Assembly: GCF_037997115.1 (NCBI RefSeq)
Contig: NZ_CP150484.1
Coordinates: forward strand, 2,456,816-2,520,815
From: Amycolatopsis coloradensis
Lineage (GTDB): Bacteria > Actinomycetota > Actinomycetes > Mycobacteriales > Pseudonocardiaceae
Reading direction: 5' to 3'
Length of the DNA: 64,000 nucleotides
Part shown: in pieces, positions 41,298 to 51,162 of the stretch
How the letters are laid out: each line of letters opens with the position of its first letter
Numbering within the stretch: position 1 is the stretch's first letter
Translations under genes and position numbers: made by a program
The notes under the pieces: model-generated
What the model saw: only the letters and a program-made list of their open reading frames with translations
The model's database searches: none
What the model was told of the DNA's origin: nothing

Positions 41298-42164
41298 TCA
41301 GTTCGTGTCGAGCGCGATGGCGATATCCCCGACCGGCAACGGGAAGTCGCCGACCTTGGTCGCCGCGCCGGTCAGCAGATTGACCGTGTAGAACGTCGAC
41401 GGCCCGGCGGCCGGGTTGAGGACGGCGAACGCGCTCACCGAGGACGTCTTGCCGTTGGTGAGGTCGCTGAAGATGTCGAAACCCGCGATCGGGCCGGTGT
41501 CGACGCCGAGCGCGCCGGTCGGGCTGAGGAACCCGGCGTTGGCGGGTGCCTGGACGAGTACCTGGTCGGTGGCCGTGCCGATGTCGAACAGCGTGGTCGC
41601 GGTGTCGGGGTTGAGGTCGTTGTTCGTGTAGGCGGCGGCCGTGACGCCCCTGGTCGGCCCGCCCGCGGGCGGCGTGGTCAGGATGGTGTCTTCGACCGTG
41701 ACGTGGTCGCCGAGGTTGTGCCGCAGGTTCTGGCCGTAGTCGCTGATCACCCGCAGCCGGTCGGCGGCCGGGTTGAAGTCGACGCCGAAGTCGGTGCCGT
41801 ACAACGGAACGCTCAGTTGCGAGACTTTCGTGACGACGACATCGGGTGCCGCCGGCGGGAATTTGATCGTGTAGATACAGCCTTTCTCGCCCACTCCGTA
41901 CAGCAAACCGTTCTGGACCCGGAAATCGATCCCGATCAGGCGGGTCTCCCCGCAGGTGAGCCCTTGTACGAGCCGCACCCAGTCGAGGACCTGGGGCTGG
42001 GCGGTCCAGTAGGTGGCCATCAGCTTGCCGTCCGACGAGATCGCGAACGCCCGCAGCCCGGCCGCCTGCGCCGAGCTGCCGGTCGCGGTCCCGACGACGA
42101 GCGCCGCCGTGACGGCCACCGTGGTGGCCGCCGCGGTCATGGCCTTCTTGAGTCGTGCCCTCAT
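41298..42164 (-). CDS. Secreted DUF4394 domain protein
   Basis: The 288-residue protein has a signal peptide (MRARLKKAMTAAATTVAVTAALVVGTATGSSAQA, cleavage near SSAQA). A DUF4394 beta-propeller-like domain follows, with GLRAFAISSDGKLMATYW, GETRLIGIDFRVQNGLLYGVGEKGCIYTI, GTDFGVDFNPAADRLRVISDYGQNLRHNLGDH, GVTAAAYTNNDLNPDTATTLFDIGTATDQVLVQAPANAG and a repeat of this pattern. ATG 42164 follows GAGGGGAG. The family is secreted and of unknown function. It has no operon partner on its strand. Confidence 0.9.
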   Translation of the reverse strand: MRARLKKAMTAAATTVAVTAALVVGTATGSSAQAAGLRAFAISSDGKLMATYWTAQPQVLDWVRLVQGLTCGETRLIGIDFRVQNGLLYGVGEKGCIYTIKFPPAAPDVVVTKVSQLSVPLYGTDFGVDFNPAADRLRVISDYGQNLRHNLGDHVTVEDTILTTPPAGGPTRGVTAAAYTNNDLNPDTATTLFDIGTATDQVLVQAPANAGFLSPTGALGVDTGPIAGFDIFSDLTNGKTSSVSAFAVLNPAAGPSTFYTVNLLTGAATKVGDFPLPVGDIAIALDTN

Positions 42165-42291
42165 CCGTACTCCCCTCAGCGGAAACTGTGCGAGCACAAG
42201 CTAATCGGCGGCACTGGACGGCCATTGGACGTCGGTTGGATCCGGCGGCCGGCGGCTTGCGGGCGTGGTGAACCGGCGGAACAGTGGGACG

Positions 42292-42714
42292 ATGACGGTC
42301 AAGAAAGTCCTTGCCTGCTCGATGATCCTCTGCGCAGGCCTCACGATCGCCGCGCCGGCCGAGGCGGACGCGGCCCCGGAATGCGCTTCCGGCGTCAAGG
42401 TCATCAAGCCGGTGGTGCTCGAAGAGGCGGGGAGGTGGACCTACACGTTCGACCTCTCGTGGTGCTCGGACGGCGGGACGATCATCTGGGCCGAGCCGTC
42501 GGTGACGGCGCTAGTCCACAGTCCGGCCTGTCGCTGGGCCGGCCGGATCGAGGAGTCGATCAAAGAACTGCCGGACAAGGCGTGGAGCGCGTTCGACATG
42601 AGTGAGTTCTCGTGCCAGGACAGCGCGGGCAAGGAACACGGCGTCAACCCGTGGGTCGTCGTCACGTTCCATCCGGCCGGCGGGTACTACACCAGCAGCG
42701 ACATCGCGGCCTAG
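42292..42714 (+). CDS. Hypothetical small secreted protein
   Basis: The 140-residue protein has a signal peptide (MTVKKVLACSMILCAGLTIAAPAEADA) and a mature part of about 113 residues with five Cys (ECASGV, LSWCSDGG, SPACRWAG, FSCQDSAG), suggesting disulfides. It contains many aromatic residues and ends GYYTSSDIAA. I recognise no family. The stop TAG is the last part of a CTAG that is also one of the two CTAG copies flanking the MITE-like element. Confidence 0.7.
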   Translation: MTVKKVLACSMILCAGLTIAAPAEADAAPECASGVKVIKPVVLEEAGRWTYTFDLSWCSDGGTIIWAEPSVTALVHSPACRWAGRIEESIKELPDKAWSAFDMSEFSCQDSAGKEHGVNPWVVVTFHPAGGYYTSSDIAA

Positions 42715-42878
42715 GCCGTGTCCTGCAAGTCATGTTCGCGGTCTTCGCGCCCAGGTGCTCCCTGACGGCACGGGCGGGCTCGGCCGAGTACGACCCGGTA
42801 CGAGGCCGACCCGCCCGCACCGTCAGGAATCACCTGGATCACGAAGCCCATCGAACAGACTCACAGGACACGGCCTAG
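42711..42878. mobile_element. MITE-like element, 160 nt, with CTAG flanking duplication
   Basis: The terminal inverted repeats GCCGTGTCCTG (42715-42725) and CAGGACACGGC (42864-42874) are exact. The interior is an imperfect inverted repeat throughout (for example CAGGTG near 42752 against CACCTG near 42831, CTGACGG near 42761 against CCGTCAG near 42820). CTAG flanks both sides. The element has no coding capacity, so it would be moved by a transposase encoded elsewhere. Both flanking genes use the duplicated CTAG for their TAG stops. A 2-nt TA duplication with ends one base longer is an equally valid reading. Confidence 0.75.
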
Positions 42879-45874
42879 GCGCGAAGGATCGACTCGACCG
42901 CGGCCGCCGCCCGTTTCCGCAACGCGCCATACCCCGCCCGTTCGGCGAGGGCGAGCGCCCGGCGGGCCTGCCCGAGGTCGCCGGTCGCGGTGGCGAGCCC
43001 GATGAGCGCGTCGACCTCGGGGTACCGATCACCGGTCTCCCGCAGGAGGGCCAGCGCCTGCCGGTACCGGCGGACGGCGTCCTGCCGGTGCCCCACGCGC
43101 TGATGCACGCCCGCGAGCGCGACGAGCGCCTCGCCCTCACCCCGCGGTTCTCCGGTCTCCCGCGCTAGTCGCAGCCCTTCGCGCGCGTGGTCGAGCGCGT
43201 CGGTGAGACGGCCGAGATCGCAGTACACCGAGGCGAGCCTTCCGAGCGTTTCCGCTTCCCCGGCACGGTTCCCCGCCTCTCGATGCAGCGCGAGGGCCTT
43301 GGCGAGCAGGCCGGCCGCCTCGCTGACCCTGCCGCGAGCGTGTCGTGCCTGCCCGAGATTGGACAGGTTGATCGCCTCCCCGTAGCGGGAGCCGATCCCG
43401 CGATACCGGCGCAGCGCCCGGACGTAGTGGCCGGCCGCCCCGGAAAGATCCCCCATCTCCCAGTGGACGAGCCCCAGATTGCCCAGCGCGACGGCTTCCC
43501 CGGCCGGGCTTCCGGCGCGTCTGCTCAGCTCCAGACCCCGGGAGAACCGCGCCGCGGCCGCCGGGAGCCGTCCCGACTGCCAGTACACGCACCCGAGGTT
43601 GCCCAGCACCGCGGCCTGCGCCTCCACCCACCCGGCCCGCCGGGCGAGCACGAGCGCGCCGGTGTGCTCCCGGACGGCCTCCCGGTACCGCCCTTGGCGA
43701 AAACCCAGATCCGCCAGGCTGAACCGGGCGGACACGCGGGCGCGGAGATCGCCGTCCTCCTCGGCGGCGGCCAGCGCGGCCCCGGCGGCCGCCCGCCACT
43801 CGACCTGACGCGACGACATCCAGAAGTAGCCGCGTAGCGCGTCGGCCAGCAGCCAGGCCACCGGACGCGGCCCGGTCCGCGCCGCGTCCTCGACGACGGC
43901 GACGAGGTTGCCCAGTTCGGTCTCCAGCCATTCCGCCGCGTTCTCCTTCGCCGCGGCGGGAACCGGGCCGTCCGGCACGGACAGCGGGACACGGAACATG
44001 TGCGGGTAGACGATTTTCGCCGCTTGGTCGGCACCGCGCAGATACCACTCGTGCAGGCGGCGCCGGGCGGATCGGGTCTCCGCCGGGGAATCCCGCAGGC
44101 GATCGGCGGCGTAGCTGCGGAGGAGATCGTGGAAGTGGTAGCGGCCGGGCGCGTGCTGTTCGACGAGATGCGCGCTCGCGAGCGTGTCCAGCATCGGGCC
44201 CGCCCGCTCCTCGCCGGTCAGGATCTCGACGGCTTCGACGCCGATGTCGTTGCCCGGCACCAGGCTCAGCAGCCGGAACAACCGGCGCGTTTCGGCGGGC
44301 AAGGCCGCGTAGGAAAGGTCGAAAGCGGTCCGGACGGCGATCTGCTCGTCGCCCGGCACGGTCAGCGCGGCGAGCGGATTGCCCTTGCGCAGCTCGATGG
44401 CGTAGTCCTCGATGCCGTTCCCGGGATCTTCGGCGAGGTTGGCCGCGGCGATCCTCAGTGCCAGCGGCAGATACGCGCACAACCCGGCCACCTCGGCGGC
44501 CGCTTCGTGCTCGGCCCGGACCCATTCGGAACCGAGCACACGCGCGAGCAGTTCCAGCGCCTCGCCGGGTTCGAGCATGCCCAGCGTGAGCCGCCGGGCG
44601 CCGTGGAGCGCGACCAGCCCGCCCATCCGGTCCCTGGCGGTGACCAGCACCAGACATCCCGGCCCGGCGGGCAGCAGCGGCCGGACCTGATCGACGTCCA
44701 CGGCGTTGTCCAGCACCACCAGCGCTTTCCGATCGGTCATCAGTGTCCGGTACAGCGCGGACGCGGTCTCGGTGTCCGCGGGCAGGCGTTCGGCGGGGAC
44801 GTCCAGCGCGGCCAGGAACCGGGTGAGCACTTCGAGCGCCGTCGCGGGCTCGCCGGCGGAATGGCCGCGCAGGTTCGCGTAGAACTGCCCGTCCGGGAAC
44901 CGGTCCTTCACCCGGTGACCCCAGTGCACGGCCAACGCGGTCTTCCCGGCCCCCGCCTGCCCGGTGACGGCCGCGAGCGCCACCGCGCCGCCGTAGCTCC
45001 CGGCGCGGGGCACCAGTTGGTCCAAAATGGACAGTTCGGTCGCCCGGCCGGTGAACCCGGACGGCTCGGCGGGCAACTGCCGGGGAACGCGTAGGGCGGA
45101 TCGCGGAGCCGGGAGCGGTTCCCCGTCTTCGAGCAGCGCGGAGTGCGCGGCGGCGAGTTCCGGCCCGGGCTCGACCCCCAGTTCCTCGACGAGCCGTTCG
45201 CGAACCTCCTGGTAGAGCCGGAAAGCCGTCGCCCGCTGACCCGTGGCATGGTACGCGCGGATCAACCGGGCCTGCGCGGGCTCGTCCAGCGGCTGGTCCG
45301 CCGCGGCTTCGGCCAATTCGGCCAGTACCTCGTCTGCGGCGCCGATCGCGAGCATCGCGTCGCCGTAGCGGGCGAGCAGCGCGCGGTGTTCCGCGAGCAG
45401 CGCCATGACCTTCGGATGCGTTGCGAGCAAAGGAATATCGGCCAGCGGCCTGCCACGCCACCAGCGCAGGGCCTCGCCGAACAGCGCCGCGGCACGGCCG
45501 GTCTCGCCGTCGCGCTGGGCTTCGTTCGCCTCGGCGACGAGCCCGCGGACATGGGGAAGGTCGATCTCGACGGCGTCCCAGCGCACCGCGTAACCACCGC
45601 CGACATGCGGCAGGATCTCACTCCCGGACCGCGACGGACGGCCGGGTTCCAGCAGCCGCCGCAGGTGTTTGACGTGCGTCTGGAGCACGTTCACCGCGCT
45701 GCGCGGCGGCAGTTCGCCCCACAGCGCGTCGACCAGCTCCTGCTTGGACATCGCCTCGCCGCCGGCGAGCACCAGCAACCCCAGGACGGCACGGCGACCC
45801 GGTGGGCCCAGATCGACTTCCGCCCCGGCCAGCCATACGCGCAGCGAGCCCAGCACCTGGATCCGCACAGCCAC
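42875..45874 (-). CDS. AfsR/SARP family regulator with BTAD, NB-ARC and TPR domains
   Basis: The 999-residue regulator has an OmpR-like winged HTH (about 1-85: VRIQVLGSLRVWLAGAEVDLGPPGRRAVLGLLVLAGGEAMSKQELVDALWGELPPRSAVNVLQTHVKHLRRLL) and a BTAD domain (about 90-240). The NB-ARC ATPase has a P-loop GQAGAGKT at about 305-312 and ALVVLDNAVD as Walker B. A long TPR array fills about 690-990 (AVLGNLGCVYWQSGRLPAAAARFSRGLELSRRAG and repeats). GTG 45874 is the likely start; the frame continues to TTG 45910. Such proteins usually activate secondary-metabolite or morphogenesis genes, but no biosynthetic genes lie nearby. Confidence 0.92.
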   Translation of the reverse strand: MAVRIQVLGSLRVWLAGAEVDLGPPGRRAVLGLLVLAGGEAMSKQELVDALWGELPPRSAVNVLQTHVKHLRRLLEPGRPSRSGSEILPHVGGGYAVRWDAVEIDLPHVRGLVAEANEAQRDGETGRAAALFGEALRWWRGRPLADIPLLATHPKVMALLAEHRALLARYGDAMLAIGAADEVLAELAEAAADQPLDEPAQARLIRAYHATGQRATAFRLYQEVRERLVEELGVEPGPELAAAHSALLEDGEPLPAPRSALRVPRQLPAEPSGFTGRATELSILDQLVPRAGSYGGAVALAAVTGQAGAGKTALAVHWGHRVKDRFPDGQFYANLRGHSAGEPATALEVLTRFLAALDVPAERLPADTETASALYRTLMTDRKALVVLDNAVDVDQVRPLLPAGPGCLVLVTARDRMGGLVALHGARRLTLGMLEPGEALELLARVLGSEWVRAEHEAAAEVAGLCAYLPLALRIAAANLAEDPGNGIEDYAIELRKGNPLAALTVPGDEQIAVRTAFDLSYAALPAETRRLFRLLSLVPGNDIGVEAVEILTGEERAGPMLDTLASAHLVEQHAPGRYHFHDLLRSYAADRLRDSPAETRSARRRLHEWYLRGADQAAKIVYPHMFRVPLSVPDGPVPAAAKENAAEWLETELGNLVAVVEDAARTGPRPVAWLLADALRGYFWMSSRQVEWRAAAGAALAAAEEDGDLRARVSARFSLADLGFRQGRYREAVREHTGALVLARRAGWVEAQAAVLGNLGCVYWQSGRLPAAAARFSRGLELSRRAGSPAGEAVALGNLGLVHWEMGDLSGAAGHYVRALRRYRGIGSRYGEAINLSNLGQARHARGRVSEAAGLLAKALALHREAGNRAGEAETLGRLASVYCDLGRLTDALDHAREGLRLARETGEPRGEGEALVALAGVHQRVGHRQDAVRRYRQALALLRETGDRYPEVDALIGLATATGDLGQARRALALAERAGYGALRKRAAAAVESILRA

Positions 45875-45961
45875 CGGCAGGAACGTAGCGAGCGGTCCCG
45901 CGCCGCACAAGGACGAACGGCGGAAAGAACCCCGCTGCGCCCGGCTTTGGGGCCGCTCAGG

Positions 45962-48900
45962 CTAATGGCCCGCCGGCGCGAGGTCGTGACCGTTCCAGGT
46001 GAACCGGGCCGTGGTGACCGCGTCGTCACCGTCGCCGCCGGTGATGAGCTGGTGGATCCCGACGCCGCCGAGCTCGGCGTAGGTGCACCATTCGTGGTCC
46101 GAGGTCAGCATCAGGTCGAGGTCGAGTTCGGACAGCAGGCCGAACACCTGCCCCCGGTTGGTGGTGTCGACGCCGACGAACACCTCGTCGAGCAGGATCA
46201 CCCTCGGCGCCTCGGGCGCGGCCTGATAATGCGCGGCGACGGCGGCGAACAGCGGCAGGTGCAGCGCGATCGCCTTCTCCCCACCGGAAAGCGCGCCGTG
46301 CAGCTTCTTGGTCAGCAACTGCCAGCCCGCGCCGTTCGCGCGGTCCACCTTGACCACGAACCGGTGCCAGGACGTGTAGTCGAAGACCTGCGCGAGCTGC
46401 TGTTCCCAGCTGGTCGCCGTGTCGTCCGCCTTCGCCTGTTCGACGCGTTCCCGGAAGAACCTGTGCAGGGACACGCGATCCTCGGCGGTCAGCTGATCAG
46501 GATCCTTCAGCAGCAGATCCCGCGCGGTCTTGGTGCCCGGCGGCAGGTCTGGGGAGACCTGCCAGACCAGCCGGACGGCCACCCTGGACGCGGTCCGCAC
46601 GCGTTCCAGCCGCGCGTTCATGCCGTCGACGAGGTCGTTGGCCTGCCGGATACGGGCCGCGAGATGACGGCGGGTGTCGCCGGTCAGCGTCTTGTCGAAC
46701 AGGTCGCTTTCCCGGTCGGTGATCTCGTGCCTGCTCTGTTCCGCTTCCGCGTAAAGGATCTTCAGCAGTTCGGCCGCGCCGACCCGCAGCCCGTCGACGA
46801 CGGCGGTGAAGATCTGGACGTCCTCGTCGGTCTCCAGATCGAGTTCCGCCCGCGCGCTGAGGGTGTTCCGGCAGGTGTGCACGGCCTCGGAGAGCCGGTG
46901 CAGCGCCTCGCCGAGGTTGCTCGGCGCGTGCGGCACGGACGGCCACGCCGCGGCCACCAGCCGGGCCGTTTCGAGCGCCGACCGCACCCCGTCGGAGGCG
47001 GACAGGGTGGCCTGGAACTTCGGCAGGTCCTCGATGCCGCCGTCGGCGGGGAAGACGCCGGTCGCGAGCTTCCGGAACCGGTGCGCGGCCGCGTCCTGCT
47101 TCTTGGCCGCGTCCTCGCGGGCCCGTGCGTCGGTCGTACGCCGGACGCCGAGCGCGCCCAGCGACACCGCGAGCTCCTTGGCGTCGGCGTTCGCGGCGCG
47201 GAGTTCGCCCGAGAGTTCACGCAGTTTCGTGCGCAGCCCGTCGATTTCGGCGAGCACCTCGCGCTGCCCGCTGCCCGCGGTCCCTTCGATCGCTTCGAGC
47301 ATCGCCGTGAGCTTGACGCGTTCGGCCTCCGCCTCGGAAGCCTCGTCCTCACGCCGGGCCGCGTTCGCCTCGGACCGGTCCGCCTGTTCGGCGCACAGCT
47401 CGGCCCGCTGGGTCGCGGTGAGCAGGTTCCCGTGCTCGTACAACCAGTTCTCGCCCTGGTCGGAGTAGGTGCGCAGGGCCGTGGCGAGCGCGGCCAGTAG
47501 CGCGCGTTCGGTCGGGAGCCCGCTCTCCGAGGCCTGGGCGGTCAGCTCGTGCAGCGCCGTCTTGGCCTCGATCTCCAGCGCGGAGACGGTGGTCTCCAGA
47601 TGCCGGACGGCGGCGTCGGCGGCGGTCAGCTCGGCGTCGGCCGCGTTCAGTTCTCCCGTGGCGGCAAGGAGATCTTCGTGGCTGGGGCGGGCGGCGCGTT
47701 CGATCTTGATCAGCTCGCGCCTGCCGCGCAGCGCGGCCAGCTCGCCTTCCAGCTCGGCGATGGTCTTCTCGCGAAGGGAGATCTTGTCCCGCAGTTCGGC
47801 GATCCGGCGTTCCCGCGCGCGAAGGCGGGCGGACGCGCCGATGTACGCCGGGGCGTCCTTCGCCCAGCTGCCCGACAGGCCGCCCATCCGCCAGCCGCCG
47901 TCCGCGCCGATCGCGGCAGGCCCGGCGGGGAGCGTGTCGTCGAAGGCGATCACTTCCAGGATCCGGCGGATCTTCGCCGGGGAAAGTTCCGCGTCGGATT
48001 CGGGTACGAGGACGTCGGCGAGTGAACGGCCGGTGGCCACCGGCAGCGTCCCGATCTCCGCGAGCACGTCGTGTCCGTCGACGACGCCGTGGGAGTTCAC
48101 CCAGGCGTCCAGCAGGCCGGCGCCTTCGAGCGCGGCCTCGATTCCCGCGTGGGCGCTTTCGGGGACCGAGCCCGCGAAATCGACCAGTCGCCACAGCGGC
48201 GCGCCGCTCATCTCGGCGCGGTCCGTCGTGCGGGTGCGTGGCGGCTCGGGCGCGAGGACGTCCTCCGTTTCGAGCACGCCCGCCTCGACGAGGAGCCCGT
48301 CGTGCTCGGCGCGCGCGGTGGCCAGCGCGGCACCGGTCGCCGCCTCCCGCCGGATGATGTCTTCGAGCACGGTCTCGGCGACGACGCCGAGCCTGCCCAG
48401 CAGCGCGACCTCCGCCTCGGCCTCCCGGACGACCGCTTCCACGTCGGGGAACCGCAGCTCGCGGCAGCCGATCGCCCATTCGGCGAGCCGGGTGCGCAGA
48501 TCGCTCAGCGCGAGTTCCCGCGTCGCCGTCGTGAGGTCCAGCCGCTCCTGCGCGGCCGAGAAATCCGACCGCGCGCGGTCGAGATCCGCCTCGGCCCGGT
48601 GCCGCCGCCCCACCGCGAGTTCGTGCTTGTCCAGCGCCCGGCCGAGCGTTTCGACCTGGTCGCGCTTGCCGCGGACGGCGGCCTGCAGCAACGGACGGAG
48701 CCGGGCCGGTTCATTCAGTCCGGCGACGAGTTCGTCGTGCACCCCGGCCAGGTTCGCGCGGGTCGCGGCGGCACGGACCTCGGTCTCCAGCGAGCGCACG
48801 AGGTCGGCCTGCCGTTTCGCGACCTGCTTCGCCGCCCGCGAACGCTCCTCGTCGGCGTCCGCCTCGGCACGGAGCCGGTCCGCGTCCGCGCGCAGTGCTT

Positions 48901-49945
48901 CCGCCTTTTCGCGCGTGGACAAGGTCCGTTGCCGCAGCTTGTCGAGCTCCTGGCCCTTGCGGTACGACTCGGATTCGGTCAGCCCGGCGAGGCGGGCTTC
49001 GGTCTCTTCGACGTCTTTTTCGAGCTTCGCCGCCCGTTCCTCGGCGGCCTCCTTCTTCGCGGCGACCTCGTCGTGCTCCTCGGCCGAACGGCGGGCGGCC
49101 GCGGCGAGTTCGTCGAGTTCGGTGGTCGCGGCGATGAGGTTCGCGGCGCCCGCGCGCAGCACACGCTGGGCGTAGGTCCTTTGCCGCGCGGCGAGCGCGC
49201 GGGTCGCGTCGACCTCGGTCTCCAGCGAGCCCAGCCGTTCGCGCTGCGCGTCGAGCCGCTCGAAACCCTCGGCGAGATCCGCGATTTCCTGCTGTCCCAG
49301 CGGCGGAAGCGCGCGGGAGAGCAGATTGGACAGCAGGCTCGGGTCGAGCCGCTGCGAGAGCTTGGGCATCCGCAGCTGGAGCAACGCGGTGATCAGCGCG
49401 TCGTACCGCTGTTCGCTCAAGGTGGGGAACAGTTTCGCGCGGATCGCCGCGCGGTACTCGGCCGCGCCGTCGTGCACGGTCCCGTGTTCGCCGAGGGCTT
49501 CCTCCAGCGCCTTCTTGGTCAGCGGCTGGCCGGCCTCGTTGACCAGCGGCAAGCCGTCGCCCACCCGAAGATCGGTGGTGAAGAAGTCGGCGTGCACCGT
49601 GCTGGTGTGCGTGCTGGCTTGAAGCCGCGCGCCGCAGGTGAACCACTTCTCGCCCGCCATGCCGAATTCGAGCCAGACGTACCCGACGCGGGTGGCGCCC
49701 GAAGCGCCTTCGCCCATCAGGTTCCAGTGCATGCTGCGTTCGCTGGTGCCGAAGGTCGACAGCCGGTTGGCGCGCAGGCTCGCGTCGAACAGGAACGGCA
49801 GCAGCAGCTCCAGCGCCTTCGACTTCCCGCTCCCGTTGGGGCCGCGCAACAGCAGGCGCCCGTCGTGGAACTCGAAGATCTCGTCGTAGTAGCGCCAGAT
49901 GTTGAGAATGCCGGCACGGGAGGGAATCCACCTCGTCACGGTCAC
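45962..49945 (-). CDS. JetC-like SMC ATPase (TIGR02680 family), Wadjet type III-like
   Basis: The 1327-residue SMC-like ATPase begins with a P-loop, GPNGSGKS, at residues 35-42. Two long coiled-coil arms follow (about 225-480 and 750-1000, e.g. EHDEVAAKKEAAEERAAKLEKDVEETEARLAGL). The ABC signature is LSGGEKAIAL at about 1219 and Walker B VILLDEVFVGVD at about 1249-1260. It fits the condensin subunit of Wadjet anti-plasmid systems, which extrude DNA loops. GTG 49945 follows GAGGAGG and overlaps the JetB stop as GTGA. No JetD gene follows: 87 nt later an unrelated regulator ends. Confidence 0.9.
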   Translation of the reverse strand: MTVTRWIPSRAGILNIWRYYDEIFEFHDGRLLLRGPNGSGKSKALELLLPFLFDASLRANRLSTFGTSERSMHWNLMGEGASGATRVGYVWLEFGMAGEKWFTCGARLQASTHTSTVHADFFTTDLRVGDGLPLVNEAGQPLTKKALEEALGEHGTVHDGAAEYRAAIRAKLFPTLSEQRYDALITALLQLRMPKLSQRLDPSLLSNLLSRALPPLGQQEIADLAEGFERLDAQRERLGSLETEVDATRALAARQRTYAQRVLRAGAANLIAATTELDELAAAARRSAEEHDEVAAKKEAAEERAAKLEKDVEETEARLAGLTESESYRKGQELDKLRQRTLSTREKAEALRADADRLRAEADADEERSRAAKQVAKRQADLVRSLETEVRAAATRANLAGVHDELVAGLNEPARLRPLLQAAVRGKRDQVETLGRALDKHELAVGRRHRAEADLDRARSDFSAAQERLDLTTATRELALSDLRTRLAEWAIGCRELRFPDVEAVVREAEAEVALLGRLGVVAETVLEDIIRREAATGAALATARAEHDGLLVEAGVLETEDVLAPEPPRTRTTDRAEMSGAPLWRLVDFAGSVPESAHAGIEAALEGAGLLDAWVNSHGVVDGHDVLAEIGTLPVATGRSLADVLVPESDAELSPAKIRRILEVIAFDDTLPAGPAAIGADGGWRMGGLSGSWAKDAPAYIGASARLRARERRIAELRDKISLREKTIAELEGELAALRGRRELIKIERAARPSHEDLLAATGELNAADAELTAADAAVRHLETTVSALEIEAKTALHELTAQASESGLPTERALLAALATALRTYSDQGENWLYEHGNLLTATQRAELCAEQADRSEANAARREDEASEAEAERVKLTAMLEAIEGTAGSGQREVLAEIDGLRTKLRELSGELRAANADAKELAVSLGALGVRRTTDARAREDAAKKQDAAAHRFRKLATGVFPADGGIEDLPKFQATLSASDGVRSALETARLVAAAWPSVPHAPSNLGEALHRLSEAVHTCRNTLSARAELDLETDEDVQIFTAVVDGLRVGAAELLKILYAEAEQSRHEITDRESDLFDKTLTGDTRRHLAARIRQANDLVDGMNARLERVRTASRVAVRLVWQVSPDLPPGTKTARDLLLKDPDQLTAEDRVSLHRFFRERVEQAKADDTATSWEQQLAQVFDYTSWHRFVVKVDRANGAGWQLLTKKLHGALSGGEKAIALHLPLFAAVAAHYQAAPEAPRVILLDEVFVGVDTTNRGQVFGLLSELDLDLMLTSDHEWCTYAELGGVGIHQLITGGDGDDAVTTARFTWNGHDLAPAGH

Positions 49946-51162
49946 GGCGCCTCCTCGGTGCGGTCGGTGTACCTCGCGGCGGCCGGGAGCGGCCGGACGA
50001 GTTCGGCTTCGGTGCGGATCAGGCCGAAGCCGGTCAGCACGGCGAGCGCGTCGACGGTCAGCCGCCGCACCCCGTCCTTGCCCCGGTAGGTCTTGGCCCA
50101 GCGTGGGAAGCGTTTCAGCAGTTTGGCGGTGGCCTTCTGCAGATAGTCGGTGGTCCGCGGCTCGTCCAGTGCGTCGAGCAGCAGGAGCGCGGCGACCTTG
50201 GCGTTGCTGCCGTCGTCCGGGAATTTCTCGTCGGTGGCCAGCCCGTCGACGTCGACGAGCAGCACGCCCTCGGCGCGTTCTTCGAGGACGAAACCGCCTT
50301 GCTCCGCGGCTCGCCGCAGCAGCTGGCGTCCGGTCGGCGTGCCGAGGTACGCGCGTTCCTCCGCGGTCAGTTCGGCGAAGTACAGCACCGGATCGTCGAC
50401 GAGACGGCGGAAGACCGTGTGACGGAGCCACAGGTTCCGCTGGACGTCCGACGCGCTCGGCGTGTCCTCGTGGCGGCCCGACGAGAGGCCGTAGCGCTGC
50501 TCGTGCGACACCGCCTCCAGCAGTTCCTCGAACCGCAGCGCGACGTCGTCGGCGGGCACGGCCAGCTGCGACGGCCCGACCGGCGCGGCGAGCATCCGCA
50601 GCAACAGGGTCGCGTCCACCCGGAACAGCACCTTCGCCGCCGGATCGTCCACAAAGGACTCCGGGTCGCCGTCGGCGGCTTCGAGGACGCCGTAGGACTC
50701 CAGGAGCTTGAGGACGTCCACGAACGCGAGGCGCTCCGCCCTGGTGGCGACGTCGAAGGTGGTGACGAGGTCGTCGGCGGCGCTCGCCTGCGCGACGCGG
50801 CCGGCGAGCAGGCCGATGGTGGTCACCGGCACGGTCAGCAGTTCGGCGGCCACCACGCACAACAGGACGTAGCGGCGGCGGTCGAACGCGGCGCGCCCGG
50901 AGCGCAGCCGTCGCGCCGGACGCGTGGGATCGGTGGCCGCGCGGACCTTGACCAGCCGGGCGTAGCCGAGCCGCGGTTCGACGGTGAGCGTCCAGCCGCA
51001 GTAGTAGTCGAACCACTGCCGGATGGGCTCGCGGCGGCGCCGGATGAGGTCGAAGGTCTCGGGGGAGCCGCGCTCGCCGATCAGCGGGGTGGCCAGCAGC
51101 GCGCGGATCCCGCGCGCGACCTCTTCGCGTTCCGCGATGACCAGTTGGTTGGTGAGGCTCAC
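49942..51162 (-). CDS. JetB-like DUF2398 (TIGR02678) protein, Wadjet type III-like
   Basis: The 406-residue protein begins SLTNQLVIAEREEVARGIRALLATPLIGERGSPETFDLIRRRREPIRQWFDYYCGWTLTVEPRLGYARLVKV, the family start. RYVLLCVVAAELLTVPVTTIGLLAGRVA and RRLVDDPVLYFAELTAEERAYLGTPTGRQLLRRAAEQGGFVLEERAEGVLLVD follow, with a C-terminal winged-helix-like part. It corresponds to the kleisin-associated accessory subunit of Wadjet type III. GTG 51162 overlaps the JetA stop and follows GGAGGCGG. It is coupled to JetC by GTGA. Confidence 0.88.
   Translation of the reverse strand: MSLTNQLVIAEREEVARGIRALLATPLIGERGSPETFDLIRRRREPIRQWFDYYCGWTLTVEPRLGYARLVKVRAATDPTRPARRLRSGRAAFDRRRYVLLCVVAAELLTVPVTTIGLLAGRVAQASAADDLVTTFDVATRAERLAFVDVLKLLESYGVLEAADGDPESFVDDPAAKVLFRVDATLLLRMLAAPVGPSQLAVPADDVALRFEELLEAVSHEQRYGLSSGRHEDTPSASDVQRNLWLRHTVFRRLVDDPVLYFAELTAEERAYLGTPTGRQLLRRAAEQGGFVLEERAEGVLLVDVDGLATDEKFPDDGSNAKVAALLLLDALDEPRTTDYLQKATAKLLKRFPRWAKTYRGKDGVRRLTVDALAVLTGFGLIRTEAELVRPLPAAARYTDRTEEAP

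Noticed and set aside
42875-45874. A secondary-metabolite cluster around the AfsR/SARP regulator
   Set aside because: No polyketide synthase, peptide synthetase, terpene or other core biosynthetic gene lies on either side in the window.
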